Position numbers and translations under genes: made by a program. Below the pieces are notes generated by a model, which saw only the letters and a program-made list of their open reading frames with translations, was not told the origin of the DNA and ran no database searches. A DNA stretch of 64,000 nt from CAIVAT01 sp964473485 (GTDB lineage Bacteria; Bacteroidota; Bacteroidia; Bacteroidales; FEN-979): NCBI GenBank assembly GCA_964473485.1, contig CAYYPH010000017.1:29631-93630 (forward strand), in the 5' to 3' direction. This document shows, piece after piece, positions 16,114 to 26,390 of the stretch (its first letter is position 1; each line of letters begins with the position of its first letter).

Positions 16114-16164
16114 ACCCCGACGGGGTGGGGGGACCCCGACGGGGTGGGGGGACCCCGACGGGGT
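16114..16164. repeat. Three 19-bp units carrying the ACCCCGACGGGGT palindrome
   Basis: ACCCCGACGGGGT occurs at 16114-16126, 16133-16145 and 16152-16164 with a period of 19 bp, in the gap between the TPR gene stop and the blaI-like start. The same core, with the same 19-bp period, is found at 36246-36277, and once in inverted orientation at 37699-37713. Each core can form a GC-rich hairpin. Confidence 0.85.
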
Positions 16165-16174
16165 GGGTTGTTAC

Positions 16175-17494
16175 TTACTTTTGTTTTTCGGCAATCTGCG
16201 GAATTCTTTTGGTTACATATTCAATCATGGATACCTGCTGTGGACCTGCCGGCTCCCAATCTCCAGGTTCCTGTGCCACCGCGGCAAACTTCCGGTACCA
16301 GGGTAAAGCCTCGAACGGCTTTCTCAGGTAATAGTCGTACTGGTAGGCAATCTTGAACAACAGGCCGGAACTCGCAGGGCAGGCTTCGTTTGCTTTCAAC
16401 AAAACGGCCAATGCCGAATCAGGCCTGGCAGCATTGTTCAGAGCAGCGGCAATTTCACCATACACGGTAGCCAGGAATTTCTCATCGGGCGTTATCAGCT
16501 TCAGGGTTCTGTTCAGCATCAGCAGGCCGGTATCGGTGAGCATTGACCGGTGTGCCGAAACGCCATAATAGAAGGTAATCTCCGAATCGGTTGTATCAAC
16601 CAGGTAAGCCTGCCTGAAATAAGGCTCAGCCAGATCGTACTGCCCGGTTTTGTAATAGCACAGCCCAAGGTACTTCATGTTGAATTTCGAATCATCGCCT
16701 GCGCCGATGCTTTTCAGAAAATAGTCCCTGGCCGTTTCATAGTCTTTGAGCAGATACCAGCAATAACCCGTCAGTCTGAGTATTCCTGGATTCAGGGAGT
16801 CGAGGCTGAGATACCCGAGGGCCACCATCAACGCAACCGGAAATTCTTTCTTTTTCAGATATATATTGATCAGTTTTGATACCGTGGAAGCATCGTGCGG
16901 ATTCAGTATCAACGCCCGGGAATAAAAAATCATGGCCGAATCTGGCAATTTCAGCTCATTGTAGCAGTTCCCGAGCTGTTTTGTAACATACAGATTATTG
17001 GTGTCCTGTCGCCACAACGGTCCAAGGATCTCAAGAGCGCTGTCATAATCATCGTGATTATAATGAAGATTGGCGAGCTGGAGAGCGAAATAGGAATTTG
17101 ATGGCTGAAGTGTCATGAGCTTCCTGCCGCAAAAGGCTGCCATCACCTGGTTGCCTGAAAGCCGGTAGTTGGTGAACAGTTCAAACCAGGCTGAAACGTT
17201 TGCCGAATCGGTCCTGATTACCCTGACCAGCACCTCATTGGCCTCCCTGAACTGATAGCGGGATGATAATGCCCTGCTTTTCAGCAGCAGGAGTGTGTTA
17301 TTGACAGAATCGGAAGCAAGAAACAGATCGGCCCTTTGTACGGCCTCGTCAAAGCGGAAATTCTCTATCAGTTGCTTCACCTCGTTTACCGCTTCCTGTT
17401 GTTTTACCTGGCCGGTCACTTCGCGCGCAAAAGCAGTCACAAGGATGAAAACAATGCACTGGAACGGAAATTTTATTCGCTGATAACGGCTCAT
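16175..17494 (-). CDS. Secreted tetratricopeptide-repeat protein
   Basis: A 439-residue protein with a signal peptide (about 8-29) and a chain of TPR units from about 35 to 400, with the usual W/L-G-Y-F-A-P spacing (for example YDLAEPYFRQAYLVD, YETARDYFLKSIGAG). I chose ATG 17494; an upstream TTG is possible but lacks support. It has no catalytic motif, so a scaffold or protein-binding role in the periplasm is likely. It is the first gene of a run with the blaI-like and M56-TonB genes, separated by an 80-bp gap that holds three palindromes. It may therefore be the regulated output or a sensor accessory of that system. Confidence 0.8.
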   Translation of the reverse strand: MSRYQRIKFPFQCIVFILVTAFAREVTGQVKQQEAVNEVKQLIENFRFDEAVQRADLFLASDSVNNTLLLLKSRALSSRYQFREANEVLVRVIRTDSANVSAWFELFTNYRLSGNQVMAAFCGRKLMTLQPSNSYFALQLANLHYNHDDYDSALEILGPLWRQDTNNLYVTKQLGNCYNELKLPDSAMIFYSRALILNPHDASTVSKLINIYLKKKEFPVALMVALGYLSLDSLNPGILRLTGYCWYLLKDYETARDYFLKSIGAGDDSKFNMKYLGLCYYKTGQYDLAEPYFRQAYLVDTTDSEITFYYGVSAHRSMLTDTGLLMLNRTLKLITPDEKFLATVYGEIAAALNNAARPDSALAVLLKANEACPASSGLLFKIAYQYDYYLRKPFEALPWYRKFAAVAQEPGDWEPAGPQQVSMIEYVTKRIPQIAEKQK

Positions 17495-17518
17495 CTCTAC
17501 TGTTAAAATATCAAGAAA

Positions 17519-17549
17519 CAAATATACAACTAATGTTTTAGTTTGTCAA
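17519..17549 (-). promoter_or_regulatory. Promoter, with possible BlaI-type operator, of the TPR-blaI-blaR run
   Basis: On the minus strand TTG (17547-17549), a 20-nt spacer and a perfect TATATTTG (17519-17526) lie 25 nt before the TPR start. Between the two boxes, ACAACTAA and TTAGTTTGT form a near-palindrome (about 17526-17547). Its position would let a dimeric repressor block the promoter. The promoter is well supported; the operator role is inference from its position and from the downstream blaI-like gene. Confidence 0.6.
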
Positions 17550-17621
17550 CTAAATTCTTAATTTTATGTCGACTGAAATGGGGAATTCACCGAATATTAT
17601 GCCCGGTTGACAGAAAGGAAA

Positions 17622-17651
17622 GAAAATTGAAAACGGAAAACGGAAAATCGG
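17622..17651. repeat. Degenerate AAAACGG array after the Ldh-family stop
   Basis: Three to four copies of GAAAACG-like units, beginning 11 nt past the stop of the minus-strand oxidoreductase gene. Confidence 0.55.
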
Positions 17652-17661
17652 ACAGAGGGGT

Positions 17662-18753
17662 TTATTCAACGACGGGTTTGCAGTCGAACGGAACACCCAT
17701 TTTTTCGCCTTCCTTGATGAGGTCTTCGACAATCGGATGAATAAGGGGAACCCCGTGAATCTCATTAAACTCGGCATACTGGAACTCCTTCTCCCCCGCC
17801 ACGAGGATCTCGTCGCGGCCAACGGCGAGGGGTGCGTTCTTCAGAACCGTGATCATGTCGTCCATGTGTTTTTTAAAATCGAGGATCGGCCGGAAAGCTT
17901 CGATGTTGATGGCCATGAAGAAATGGGATACACCGGTCGGATCGGGTTTACCAGGCCCACCTACGTTGGTGAGGAAATTCCCTCCCGAAAGTGCGGAGCA
18001 GAGAATCTCAACCAGAACCGAAAGTCCGTATCCTTTGTAACCGGCCGTTATCTCCATCCCTCCCAGCGGGAGCAACGCTCCATGTCCGCCCGGTTTGATC
18101 TTCGACGGGTCGTTGGTGGCCTGGCCGCTTTCGTCGATTCCCCACCCGATGGGGATATGTTCCTTTTTCTTTTCATACACCTGGATTTTTCCGTAGGCTA
18201 CCGCACTGGTGGCCATATCCAGCAGATAAGGATATTGTTTGTACGATGGTGCCGATACGGCGATCGGGTTGGTTCCTAAAACGGCGGTACAACCATATGT
18301 TGGCGCCACCAACGGCTGGGAATTGGTGAGTGATATGCCGATCATGTCTTCGCGCATGGCCATCATCGCATAATAGCCTGCAATACCGTAATGGTTGCTG
18401 TTCCTTACGGTTACGGCGCCGATGGCCGCATTCCTTGCCTTCTCAATGGCCAGCTTCATGGCCTTATGCGAAACCACCTGGCCGCAACCGTTGCCGCCGT
18501 CGATGAGGGCGGTAGCAGGGGTCTCACTGACGATTTTGTATGGAGTCAACGGATCAATCCAACCCTTGCTGATACGATTGCCATAGTAGGAGCCGAGGCG
18601 GTGAAGCCCGTGTGACTCAACGCCACGGATATCGGCACAGATCAACACTTTCCCGACGATCTTCGCATCCGCTTCGGGGACTCCCAGTTTGGTCATATAC
18701 CTGATCACGAAATCCATCAGATCTTCGCGCTTAAAACGGAGGGTGGTTTCCAT
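17662..18753 (-). CDS. Ldh-family NAD(P)-dependent oxidoreductase (malate/L-sulfolactate type)
   Basis: A 363-residue enzyme of the LDH2/MDH2 superfamily, unrelated to classical Rossmann lactate dehydrogenases. Visible signatures are ADIRGVESHGLHRL near residue 40, GNGCGQVV (about 87-94), TVRNSNHYGIAGYY with the catalytic histidine at about 120, and LGTNPIAVSAP (about 160-170). These enzymes oxidise 2-hydroxy acids such as malate, L-lactate, ureidoglycolate or sulfolactate with NAD(P). The exact substrate cannot be chosen. It is cytoplasmic. The next gene upstream is an L-2-hydroxyglutarate oxidase, so the two could share 2-hydroxyacid metabolism, though a repeat array with a scaffold gap separates them. 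Confidence 0.88.
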   Translation of the reverse strand: METTLRFKREDLMDFVIRYMTKLGVPEADAKIVGKVLICADIRGVESHGLHRLGSYYGNRISKGWIDPLTPYKIVSETPATALIDGGNGCGQVVSHKAMKLAIEKARNAAIGAVTVRNSNHYGIAGYYAMMAMREDMIGISLTNSQPLVAPTYGCTAVLGTNPIAVSAPSYKQYPYLLDMATSAVAYGKIQVYEKKKEHIPIGWGIDESGQATNDPSKIKPGGHGALLPLGGMEITAGYKGYGLSVLVEILCSALSGGNFLTNVGGPGKPDPTGVSHFFMAINIEAFRPILDFKKHMDDMITVLKNAPLAVGRDEILVAGEKEFQYAEFNEIHGVPLIHPIVEDLIKEGEKMGVPFDCKPVVE

Positions 18754-18761
18754 ACAACTTA

Positions 18762-18815
18762 TTGATTGATTGATTGACTGATTGACTGATTGAGTGAATG
18801 AGTGAATGAGTGAAT
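18762..18815. repeat. TGATTGAC/GAGTGAAT octamer array
   Basis: A run of 4-8 bp units (TTGA, TGATTGAC, GAGTGAAT) begins 9 nt upstream of the Ldh-family start codon. It resembles the GAGTGACT array at 29551-29590. Confidence 0.7.
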
Positions 18816-18840
18816 TTTTTTGCTAATTTGTAAACCCCAT

Positions 18841-20253
<1,413 letters not shown>

Positions 20254-20327
20254 ATGTCACTATATGAATATTTATTCTGCAAATTAACTGAAAATTAGTC
20301 AATTTAAAAAGAAAAAGTGGTATTTTC

Positions 20328-20699
20328 CTAGTGGGGCGGGTGCAGTGTCAGGCTATCGACAATATACCTGGTGTCGCCGCGCCACCAGAGGGTGCCGTTC
20401 TTCTCCTTGTAATGCAGGGTCATCATATGACCTTCAAGCTTCACGAGTTGTTTGGCCACCTGGTTATCCTCAACCGAGAAAAAAAACTTTTCGGAGGCCA
20501 GGGTCACATTCCTGTTGCTCTCCACACTGCTCATCACCATTTCGCCTTCATAGGTTTTAAAGATTGTTCCCCGGTATGAGAACTTCTGCAGCAACCCTGC
20601 GCGATGGCCCTCGGAGTAAGTAAAATAAAATTTCCAGTAGATGAATATGGCGCCGACCACCACGATGATCAGCACGGCCCAGAAGAGAAATTTTTTCAT
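20328..20699 (-). CDS. Small conserved membrane-anchored protein
   Basis: A 123-residue protein with one N-terminal transmembrane helix (about 4-24), then YSEGHRAGLLQKFSYRGTIFKTYEGE, a beta-rich region and an ending with GTLWWRGDTRYIV. This pattern belongs to a conserved Bacteroidota family that is often mislabelled as 6-phosphogluconate dehydrogenase in databases. It has no Rossmann motif and is far too short for that enzyme. Its function is unknown. It starts 27 nt after the upstream EthD-like gene and is probably co-transcribed with it. Confidence 0.75.
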   Translation of the reverse strand: MKKFLFWAVLIIVVVGAIFIYWKFYFTYSEGHRAGLLQKFSYRGTIFKTYEGEMVMSSVESNRNVTLASEKFFFSVEDNQVAKQLVKLEGHMMTLHYKEKNGTLWWRGDTRYIVDSLTLHPPH

Positions 20700-20726
20700 G
20701 ATCTGTTGATTTGAATTTCTGACAAT

Positions 20727-21395
20727 TTATTTCAAATGGTATTCCCGCACCAGCCACGGTTCGATGGTACGGTAATCGATAAACGACCGGGTATCGCGGT
20801 AAACGGCTATCATCCGTTGTATGATGACCAGCGGGTTGCCAAAGAACCGGAAAGGATTCAGCAGATCGCATCGTTCCCTGAAATGTTCCTCCACGATTCC
20901 CCTGAAGGGGGGTTCGGTCGCCGAAAGGGTTTCAATGACCACGTTGCGGTTGTAATGCCATAACGGATGAAACTTCAGCGACATGGGGGTATGGCTGTTG
21001 AACCACCGGTGTGAGAACGACTGGTAATTAATGCCAGGGCGCTGATGAAACAAGGTAAGCAGGCAAACGCCGGGTGTGGCTGAGCCATTCGGCCAGGTTT
21101 TCTCATAAGCCACCGGCAAGGCTTCCTCCACCCGGTAGGCCCCCCTGAATCTTTCCATTCCCGTTATGGCCTTGAGTTCCTCATCGCTATCGCGGAACAG
21201 GGAGATAGCGGCCACCTTTCCTTTTTTAAACGGGATAACCGATACCTTTGGTGGTGGCGATTCAGTGAGGGTTACCCATAACCTTGCAACCTGTTCGCCG
21301 GCCGCCAGTTGCCGGGCCAATGCAAGGATGCTGTCCTTGAAGTCGTCATACGAACCGGCTTCCGGTCCGCCGACGAGGTAAATCTCTTTTTTCAT
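20727..21395 (-). CDS. Conserved protein, EthD/dimeric barrel-like
   Basis: A 222-residue protein, probably cytoplasmic (no signal peptide). I chose ATG 21395; the frame is open upstream, but a TAATTTTG box lies only 5 nt before this ATG. The segment CLLTLFHQRPGINYQSFSHRWFNSHTPMSLKFHPLWHY-like region at about 125-165 recalls EthD or dimeric alpha/beta-barrel proteins, where such H-W-x-x-x-H motifs recur. A catalytic role cannot be shown. It is divergent from the SDR gene, with both promoters in the 78-bp gap. Confidence 0.6.
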   Translation of the reverse strand: MKKEIYLVGGPEAGSYDDFKDSILALARQLAAGEQVARLWVTLTESPPPKVSVIPFKKGKVAAISLFRDSDEELKAITGMERFRGAYRVEEALPVAYEKTWPNGSATPGVCLLTLFHQRPGINYQSFSHRWFNSHTPMSLKFHPLWHYNRNVVIETLSATEPPFRGIVEEHFRERCDLLNPFRFFGNPLVIIQRMIAVYRDTRSFIDYRTIEPWLVREYHLK

Positions 21396-21400
21396 GCATT

Positions 21401-21408
21401 CAAAATTA
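21401..21408 (-). promoter_or_regulatory. -7 element abutting the EthD-like start
   Basis: TAATTTTG on the minus strand, 5 nt before ATG 21395, with a TTG 18 nt upstream of it. If it is used, the mRNA would be leaderless or nearly so. Confidence 0.45.
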
Positions 21409-21418
21409 GGAACATTTT

Positions 21419-21426
21419 TACTTTTG
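21419..21426 (+). promoter_or_regulatory. -7 element of the SDR/ligase genes
   Basis: TACTTTTG on the plus strand, a perfect TAnnTTTG match, 48 nt before the chosen SDR start. It lies back to back with the divergent element at 21401-21408. Confidence 0.45.
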
Positions 21427-21473
21427 CAAAATCCATATCGGCAATAAAAATCACACATCTAACTAACCGGAAT

Positions 21474-22574
21474 TTGAACCACATTCCCAAACCAAGAATC
21501 CTGCTCACGGGCGGGTCGGGATTCCTTGGCACTGCCATCGCGAAGGAACTTTTAAGCGAGGATTCGCCTGTGAAACCTGCCATTATCAGGATTTTCGACA
21601 TCAAGCCCTATAGCGGCCAGCCCGACCCCCGGATAGAAACGGTGAGGGGTGATGTGCGCGATAAAACGGCCGTCGGCCTTGCCTGTCGTGACATCGACCT
21701 GGTGATACACGCGGCAGCAGTGGTCGACTGGGGGACCCATTCGGAGGATGAGGTGCTCTCGGTCAATTACGAGGGAACCGTGAATATCATTGAAGCCTGC
21801 AGGTTGCAGGGAATCAGGTTCCTGATCTACACCAGTTCGCTGGATGCGATCTATACCGGCAAGGCCATGCGGGGCATTGATGAATCGATCCCCTATCCCG
21901 AACGGCATCCCAACATGTATTGCGAAAGCAAATGCCGTGGCGAAAAGGCAGTGCTGGAGGCAAATGGAACACCAACGGGTAAAAGCAAAGAACCAGGTAA
22001 TGCAGAAAACCAGGAATCCTGGGAAGCCGGCGGCCGGTCGCGTTTGCTGACCTGTGTGCTAAGGCCATCGGATATTTACGGCGAGGGGGATCCGTTTCAC
22101 ATCGGCTCGCTGGTCAACATGGCCAGGGGCGGATTCTACGTCAGGCTGGGTAACGGAAAAGCCAGGTCGCAGCATGTGTATGTGGGGAATATGGCATGGG
22201 CCCACATCCTGGCGGCTGCCAGGCTGATGGACGGTTCCGTTCCCGGGGGCCAGGTATACTTTATCTCGGATGCCCCTCCTTCCAATTTTTTTCATTTCTT
22301 CGACCGTATCGTCGAGGCGTCCGGATACCGGATCTGGCCGAAGAACCTCTGGATTCCGAAACCCATTGCATGGACAATGGGTGTGATGGCTGAAGTATTT
22401 GCCCTGCTTATCAGGCCGTTTAAAAACTACACGCCCAAATTCAGCAGGTTTGCGGTTGTATACACCTGCAATGATTTCACGTTTGAAACCACCCGTGCCA
22501 GAGATGAGCTGGGATTCATCCCGAAATACTCACAGGAGGAGGCTTTCAGAAGGACCGTGGAAAGCGTGAAATAA
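21474..22574 (+). CDS. NAD(P)-dependent epimerase/3-beta-hydroxysteroid dehydrogenase-like SDR
   Basis: A 366-residue extended SDR. The cofactor motif TGGSGFLG lies at residues about 12-19, and the active-site pair is Y149 and K153 (YCESK). A membrane-like hydrophobic stretch near 290-310 (TMGVMAEVFALLI) suits the 3-beta-HSD branch. No ATG is available close to the domain; TTG 21474 is my choice, and the frame is open much further upstream across the promoter region. It lies 73 nt before an acyl-CoA ligase gene in the same direction, so a joint role with acyl-CoA-linked lipids is plausible. The exact substrate is unknown. Confidence 0.8.
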   Translation: MNHIPKPRILLTGGSGFLGTAIAKELLSEDSPVKPAIIRIFDIKPYSGQPDPRIETVRGDVRDKTAVGLACRDIDLVIHAAAVVDWGTHSEDEVLSVNYEGTVNIIEACRLQGIRFLIYTSSLDAIYTGKAMRGIDESIPYPERHPNMYCESKCRGEKAVLEANGTPTGKSKEPGNAENQESWEAGGRSRLLTCVLRPSDIYGEGDPFHIGSLVNMARGGFYVRLGNGKARSQHVYVGNMAWAHILAAARLMDGSVPGGQVYFISDAPPSNFFHFFDRIVEASGYRIWPKNLWIPKPIAWTMGVMAEVFALLIRPFKNYTPKFSRFAVVYTCNDFTFETTRARDELGFIPKYSQEEAFRRTVESVK

Positions 22575-22647
22575 TTTGATTTTTTTACAAAATTTGCTTG
22601 ATAATCAAATTATTTTATGAAATTCGCAGGTTCTTAAAACAGTCAGT

Positions 22648-24324
22648 ATGAGTTCACCTTCTACGAATCTCATCACCCTTTTCGAATCAGCCATACGTAA
22701 AAACTGGGAATTGACTTCACTCACCGATTTCGGGGGAGAGTCTTTCACCTATTGCGACATTGGCAGGCGCATTGTCAGGATACATGGCATATTCAGGGAC
22801 TCCGGTATCCGAAAAGGCGATCACATAGCCTTGCTTGGGAAAAACTCAGCCTCATGGGGCATTATTTACCTCGCCACGGTGACTTACGGGGCGGTGATCG
22901 TGCCGATACTGCCCGATTTCAAGCCGGCCGACATTCACTACATTGTGACGCATTCGGATTCGCTGATCCTGTTCATCGAGGACACCATGTTCAAGGACCT
23001 CGATCCGCAGGAGATGCCATTACTACGCAGGATCCTCCGGATCCAGGATATGGAGGTTCTGCTCGACCGCGCAAAAGATGCCCAGGCAATCGAATCCGGG
23101 GAGGAAAACATGCTTTCTGGCGGGATGACATCACCCGTAAATCAGGATTGGATGAAGGCGACTCCGGATGATCTTGCATTCGGGATATCCGACGGTGAGG
23201 ATCTCGCGGTGATATCCTACACATCGGGGACGACGGGATTTTCTAAAGGGGTTGTACTGCAACACAAAAGCCTCCTGGGAAACATTCTTTACGCCCAGCG
23301 GAACATGCCCCTGAACCCCCGGGATAAGATTCTGTCGTTCCTACCCCTGGCTCACACCTACGGTTGCGCATTCGAATTTCTGTTCCCTTTCACACTGGGC
23401 TGCGACATAACTTTCCTAACGAAAACTCCTTCGCCCAAGATCATCATGCAGGCTTTCCAGGAGATAAAGCCCGCCCTGATCCTGTCGGTGCCGCTGGTCA
23501 TCGAAAAAATTTATAAATCGCAGCTTTTACCGGCATTGCGTAAGCCGGCCATCCGGATACTGATCCGAATACCGCTGCTGAACAGCCTGATCTATAAAAA
23601 GATCAGGGAAAAGATGTTCCAGGTGTTTGGCGGCAACTTCCGCGAGCTGGTCATCGGAGGAGCCCCGTTCAACGCCGAGGCTGAACGTTTCTTCAGAAAA
23701 ATGAAGTTTCCTTTTACCGTAGGGTACGGGATGACTGAATGCGGACCGCTCATTTCCTATGCTTCCTGGAAAACCACCGAACTGGGCGCTTCCGGGCGGG
23801 TCGTTGACGAACTCGAGGCAAGGATCGACTCCGACGATCCCCATCACAAATCGGGCGAGATTCTCCTGCGCGGGAACCATGTGATGAAAGGATACTATAA
23901 AAACGAGGAGGCAACCAAAGCGGTGCTGGAAGATTCCGGCTGGCTCCATTCCGGAGACCTTGGGATCATCGACCGCAAGGGCAACATTTATATCAAGGGA
24001 CGAAGCAAGAGCATGATTCTCGGGCCCAGCGGCAAGAACATCTACCCTGAAGAGATTGAAGCGATGCTTAACAACCGGTTTATGGTGATGGAATCTCTGG
24101 TGATCGACCGCGACCACCGGCTGATCGCCCTCATCTACCCCGATTATGATGCTGTGGAAAAAGCCGGTCACAAGCCCGGTGATCTGCCCGGGATCTTCAA
24201 AGGGTACCTCCACGATGTAAACCATCACCTGCCAAAATACATACGGTTGGCCGATTTCGAGATTACTGCCAGTGAATTTGAAAAAACACCCAAGAAGAGC
24301 ATCAAGCGATTCCTTTACAAGTAA
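22648..24324 (+). CDS. AMP-forming long-chain acyl-CoA ligase
   Basis: A 558-residue adenylate-forming enzyme. Motifs in order: P-loop YTSGTTGFSKG at 191-201, PLAHTYG (about 232-238), the adenylation motif YGMTE at 360-364, HSGDLG (about 433-438) and the hinge/C-domain RSKSMILGPSGKNIYPEEIE (about 451-470). It activates a carboxylic acid, most likely a fatty acid, to its acyl-AMP and then acyl-CoA. There is no signal peptide. It probably shares a transcript with the SDR upstream. The convergent region after its stop carries only a weak hairpin. Confidence 0.88.
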   Translation: MSSPSTNLITLFESAIRKNWELTSLTDFGGESFTYCDIGRRIVRIHGIFRDSGIRKGDHIALLGKNSASWGIIYLATVTYGAVIVPILPDFKPADIHYIVTHSDSLILFIEDTMFKDLDPQEMPLLRRILRIQDMEVLLDRAKDAQAIESGEENMLSGGMTSPVNQDWMKATPDDLAFGISDGEDLAVISYTSGTTGFSKGVVLQHKSLLGNILYAQRNMPLNPRDKILSFLPLAHTYGCAFEFLFPFTLGCDITFLTKTPSPKIIMQAFQEIKPALILSVPLVIEKIYKSQLLPALRKPAIRILIRIPLLNSLIYKKIREKMFQVFGGNFRELVIGGAPFNAEAERFFRKMKFPFTVGYGMTECGPLISYASWKTTELGASGRVVDELEARIDSDDPHHKSGEILLRGNHVMKGYYKNEEATKAVLEDSGWLHSGDLGIIDRKGNIYIKGRSKSMILGPSGKNIYPEEIEAMLNNRFMVMESLVIDRDHRLIALIYPDYDAVEKAGHKPGDLPGIFKGYLHDVNHHLPKYIRLADFEITASEFEKTPKKSIKRFLYK

Positions 24325-24440
24325 GGGTTTGGATCATGCCAAATAAAAAAGGCCCTGGTCTGTGCCCGTTATTTCTATTGTTGAGTAAACCAAAAACCAA
24401 AAACAACGCTGAAACTTTTCTACGGGCAACCAAAGCCTTT

Positions 24441-24465
24441 GTACATTGACCTGTACGGGTTTTTT
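24441..24465 (+). terminator. Weak candidate terminator
   Basis: GTACA (24441-24445) and TGTAC (24452-24456) form a 5-bp stem, followed by GGG and six T. The surrounding convergent gap (24325-24539) contains no gene that I can see. Confidence 0.25.
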
Positions 24466-24539
24466 ACTTCATAGGCATGTGATTTTGCAGGTGATTATAC
24501 TTTTTTGTTTATGAGCGCACCTCTTGGTGCAAAGCGATT

Positions 24540-26390
24540 TTATTCCACAACGATCTTGCGGGTTACCTTCTGATCGTCCATCATGACCGAATAAAAATAG
24601 ACACCCGGCGCCAGTCCGCTGGTGGAAACCGTCAGCTGATGCTTTCCAGGGCTTCTGTATCCTTCACCGGCATTCAGTACATGCTGACCGACCATATTAT
24701 AGATGTGCAATGAAACATGTGCACCGTTTCCGAGCGTTAGCGGTATCGAGAAATGGTCACTTGCCGGATTCGGATAAGGTGTTCCGACCGAGTTGAAAGC
24801 CTTTTTGGCCGGGTTTTCAATTTTTGCAGGGAAAAATCCCGACACCGGGATTTCCCTGAATTCCATCGTAACATCGTGTACGGGTATGGTATTCCTCACG
24901 ATGTTCGAACCGGGCTGCGACGAAGTCTGGTAGATGAGCAGGAGGTTATCGTTCTTCAGTTTTTTTGCCATCGACTCGTAAACATATTCCTGGAACATAT
25001 ACAGAACACCTTCGTTGAAGTCGATCATGGGCGTCCAGTCAGCCTTGTCGTGAAATTTGGCCCTCCCCCAGAGATGGCGATAGTTGTATGGATCGGGCGA
25101 AGGATTTCCGGGAGTTACATGCGACCAGATCACGTAAATATTGTTGTAATCGTCGACGGTGATCTGGGGGAACCCGGTAAGAGATACCCGGTAAAAGGCG
25201 GCGGCAACGATGGTGTCACCCGGGTTCGGACCGTCGAATACATAACCCAGCAGTTGCCCGTCGGCGTCGAGTGTGTCAAGGTCCAGGCTGTCCTTTACCA
25301 TGGGCATCGTGGTGTTCCAGTAAACAAGACCATTGTAGTTTCCGGTGATGTATTTTTCGCCACCCTGGATATTTCCGCCGCCAACACCAAACGCCAGGTG
25401 GATGATCCCCGATTTGTCCATTTCACAGGCCAGGGCACCGTCGGCGCTCTTCCATGGCAGGAGGTCGGTGGTTCCCGGCGGAATTTTTTTATAGGCATTG
25501 CTGAGCACTGGTATTTTTGTCCATGTGTTGCCGTTGTCGTTCGATTTCATGATGAAGGTATCGGTATATGGCGCCCCAACGGCGAAATAGATCGTGTCGC
25601 CATGCGCGGTTCCCCAGGCGTAGTCATCGCCCGAGAAGCCATCGTATTCGGCTGCCGTAAGCTGGGGTAGGATCACGGCCTCCTTATCCCATGTCTGGCC
25701 CCCGTCGGTCGACCGGTAGTAAAGTAGCGCGGCGTCAAGGCCCTGGTAAACAACACCGCCATTGCCTGTCGGGGTTGTCACGACAATAAAATGCACGTAA
25801 TTGTGATTGGGTCCCGAAGTGATCATCCGGGGCCACCCCAGACCGGAAGCTCCCGCCGGAGGGTTGATGATCGTCTGGGTCCAGCTGCCGGTTCCCTTGA
25901 CCGGACGTGTCATCATGACCATGGGTGAAGTGGCTGCCTGGTGACAAACGATGATCTCACCGTTGCCATTCCATGGTTGAATGGATGGCCAGCCTGTCCT
26001 GATCGGTTCTATTCTGCCCGTGGGCGGCGGCATCCATGAGGTTCCGTCGAAATAGTTATAACCGGTTCCCCGGTCGGCATAACCCGGATCAACCTCACCT
26101 TTTATCCAGGTTGCGGCGATGGTCCCGTCATCAAAAAGATGGATGCGGTTCTGAACGGACTGGTTCGTTTGCATATCGTACCGCGAGCCCCCCAGGATCA
26201 CCTCGAGGGCTACTTTTGAGTTGACCGTGACGTTGGCCGACTGCAAGGGTTCAACGGGAAAGTCAAGCGTTACGGCAGGTGCCGATTGCCTGACCCGGAA
26301 ATCATCAGACGCTTTCATCTGCCGCTGCGCTGATGCGGGAATGATTGCGGCCATCCAGATGAACAACGCTAAAAATGTAAACTTTTTCAT
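24540..26390 (-). CDS. Secreted BNR/sialidase-like beta-propeller protein with T9SS sorting domain
   Basis: A 616-residue protein with a signal peptide (1-21, ending ASAQ). Asp-box (BNR) repeats, S-x-D-x-G-x-T-W, are clear at YYRSTDGGQTW and KSNDNGNTW, marking a sialidase-type beta-propeller. The arginine triad and nucleophile of true sialidases cannot be confirmed, so enzyme activity is not claimed. The last 80 residues are a type A sorting domain (PYPNPASDHFSI, YNMVGQHVL, APGVYFYSV, KIVVE) for T9SS export and surface attachment. It is monocistronic and convergent with the ligase gene. Confidence 0.82.
   Translation of the reverse strand: MKKFTFLALFIWMAAIIPASAQRQMKASDDFRVRQSAPAVTLDFPVEPLQSANVTVNSKVALEVILGGSRYDMQTNQSVQNRIHLFDDGTIAATWIKGEVDPGYADRGTGYNYFDGTSWMPPPTGRIEPIRTGWPSIQPWNGNGEIIVCHQAATSPMVMMTRPVKGTGSWTQTIINPPAGASGLGWPRMITSGPNHNYVHFIVVTTPTGNGGVVYQGLDAALLYYRSTDGGQTWDKEAVILPQLTAAEYDGFSGDDYAWGTAHGDTIYFAVGAPYTDTFIMKSNDNGNTWTKIPVLSNAYKKIPPGTTDLLPWKSADGALACEMDKSGIIHLAFGVGGGNIQGGEKYITGNYNGLVYWNTTMPMVKDSLDLDTLDADGQLLGYVFDGPNPGDTIVAAAFYRVSLTGFPQITVDDYNNIYVIWSHVTPGNPSPDPYNYRHLWGRAKFHDKADWTPMIDFNEGVLYMFQEYVYESMAKKLKNDNLLLIYQTSSQPGSNIVRNTIPVHDVTMEFREIPVSGFFPAKIENPAKKAFNSVGTPYPNPASDHFSIPLTLGNGAHVSLHIYNMVGQHVLNAGEGYRSPGKHQLTVSTSGLAPGVYFYSVMMDDQKVTRKIVVE

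Noticed and set aside
21474..24324. OleD-OleC type olefin/beta-lactone pathway pair
   Set aside because: The SDR plus AMP-ligase order resembles oleD-oleC, but there is no thiolase (OleA) in the window and the ligase motifs fit an ordinary long-chain acyl-CoA ligase. Kept only as a remote option.
24753..25670. 305-codon plus-strand open frame opposite the BNR protein
   Set aside because: It is antisense to Asp-box repeats and has no start signal or domain.
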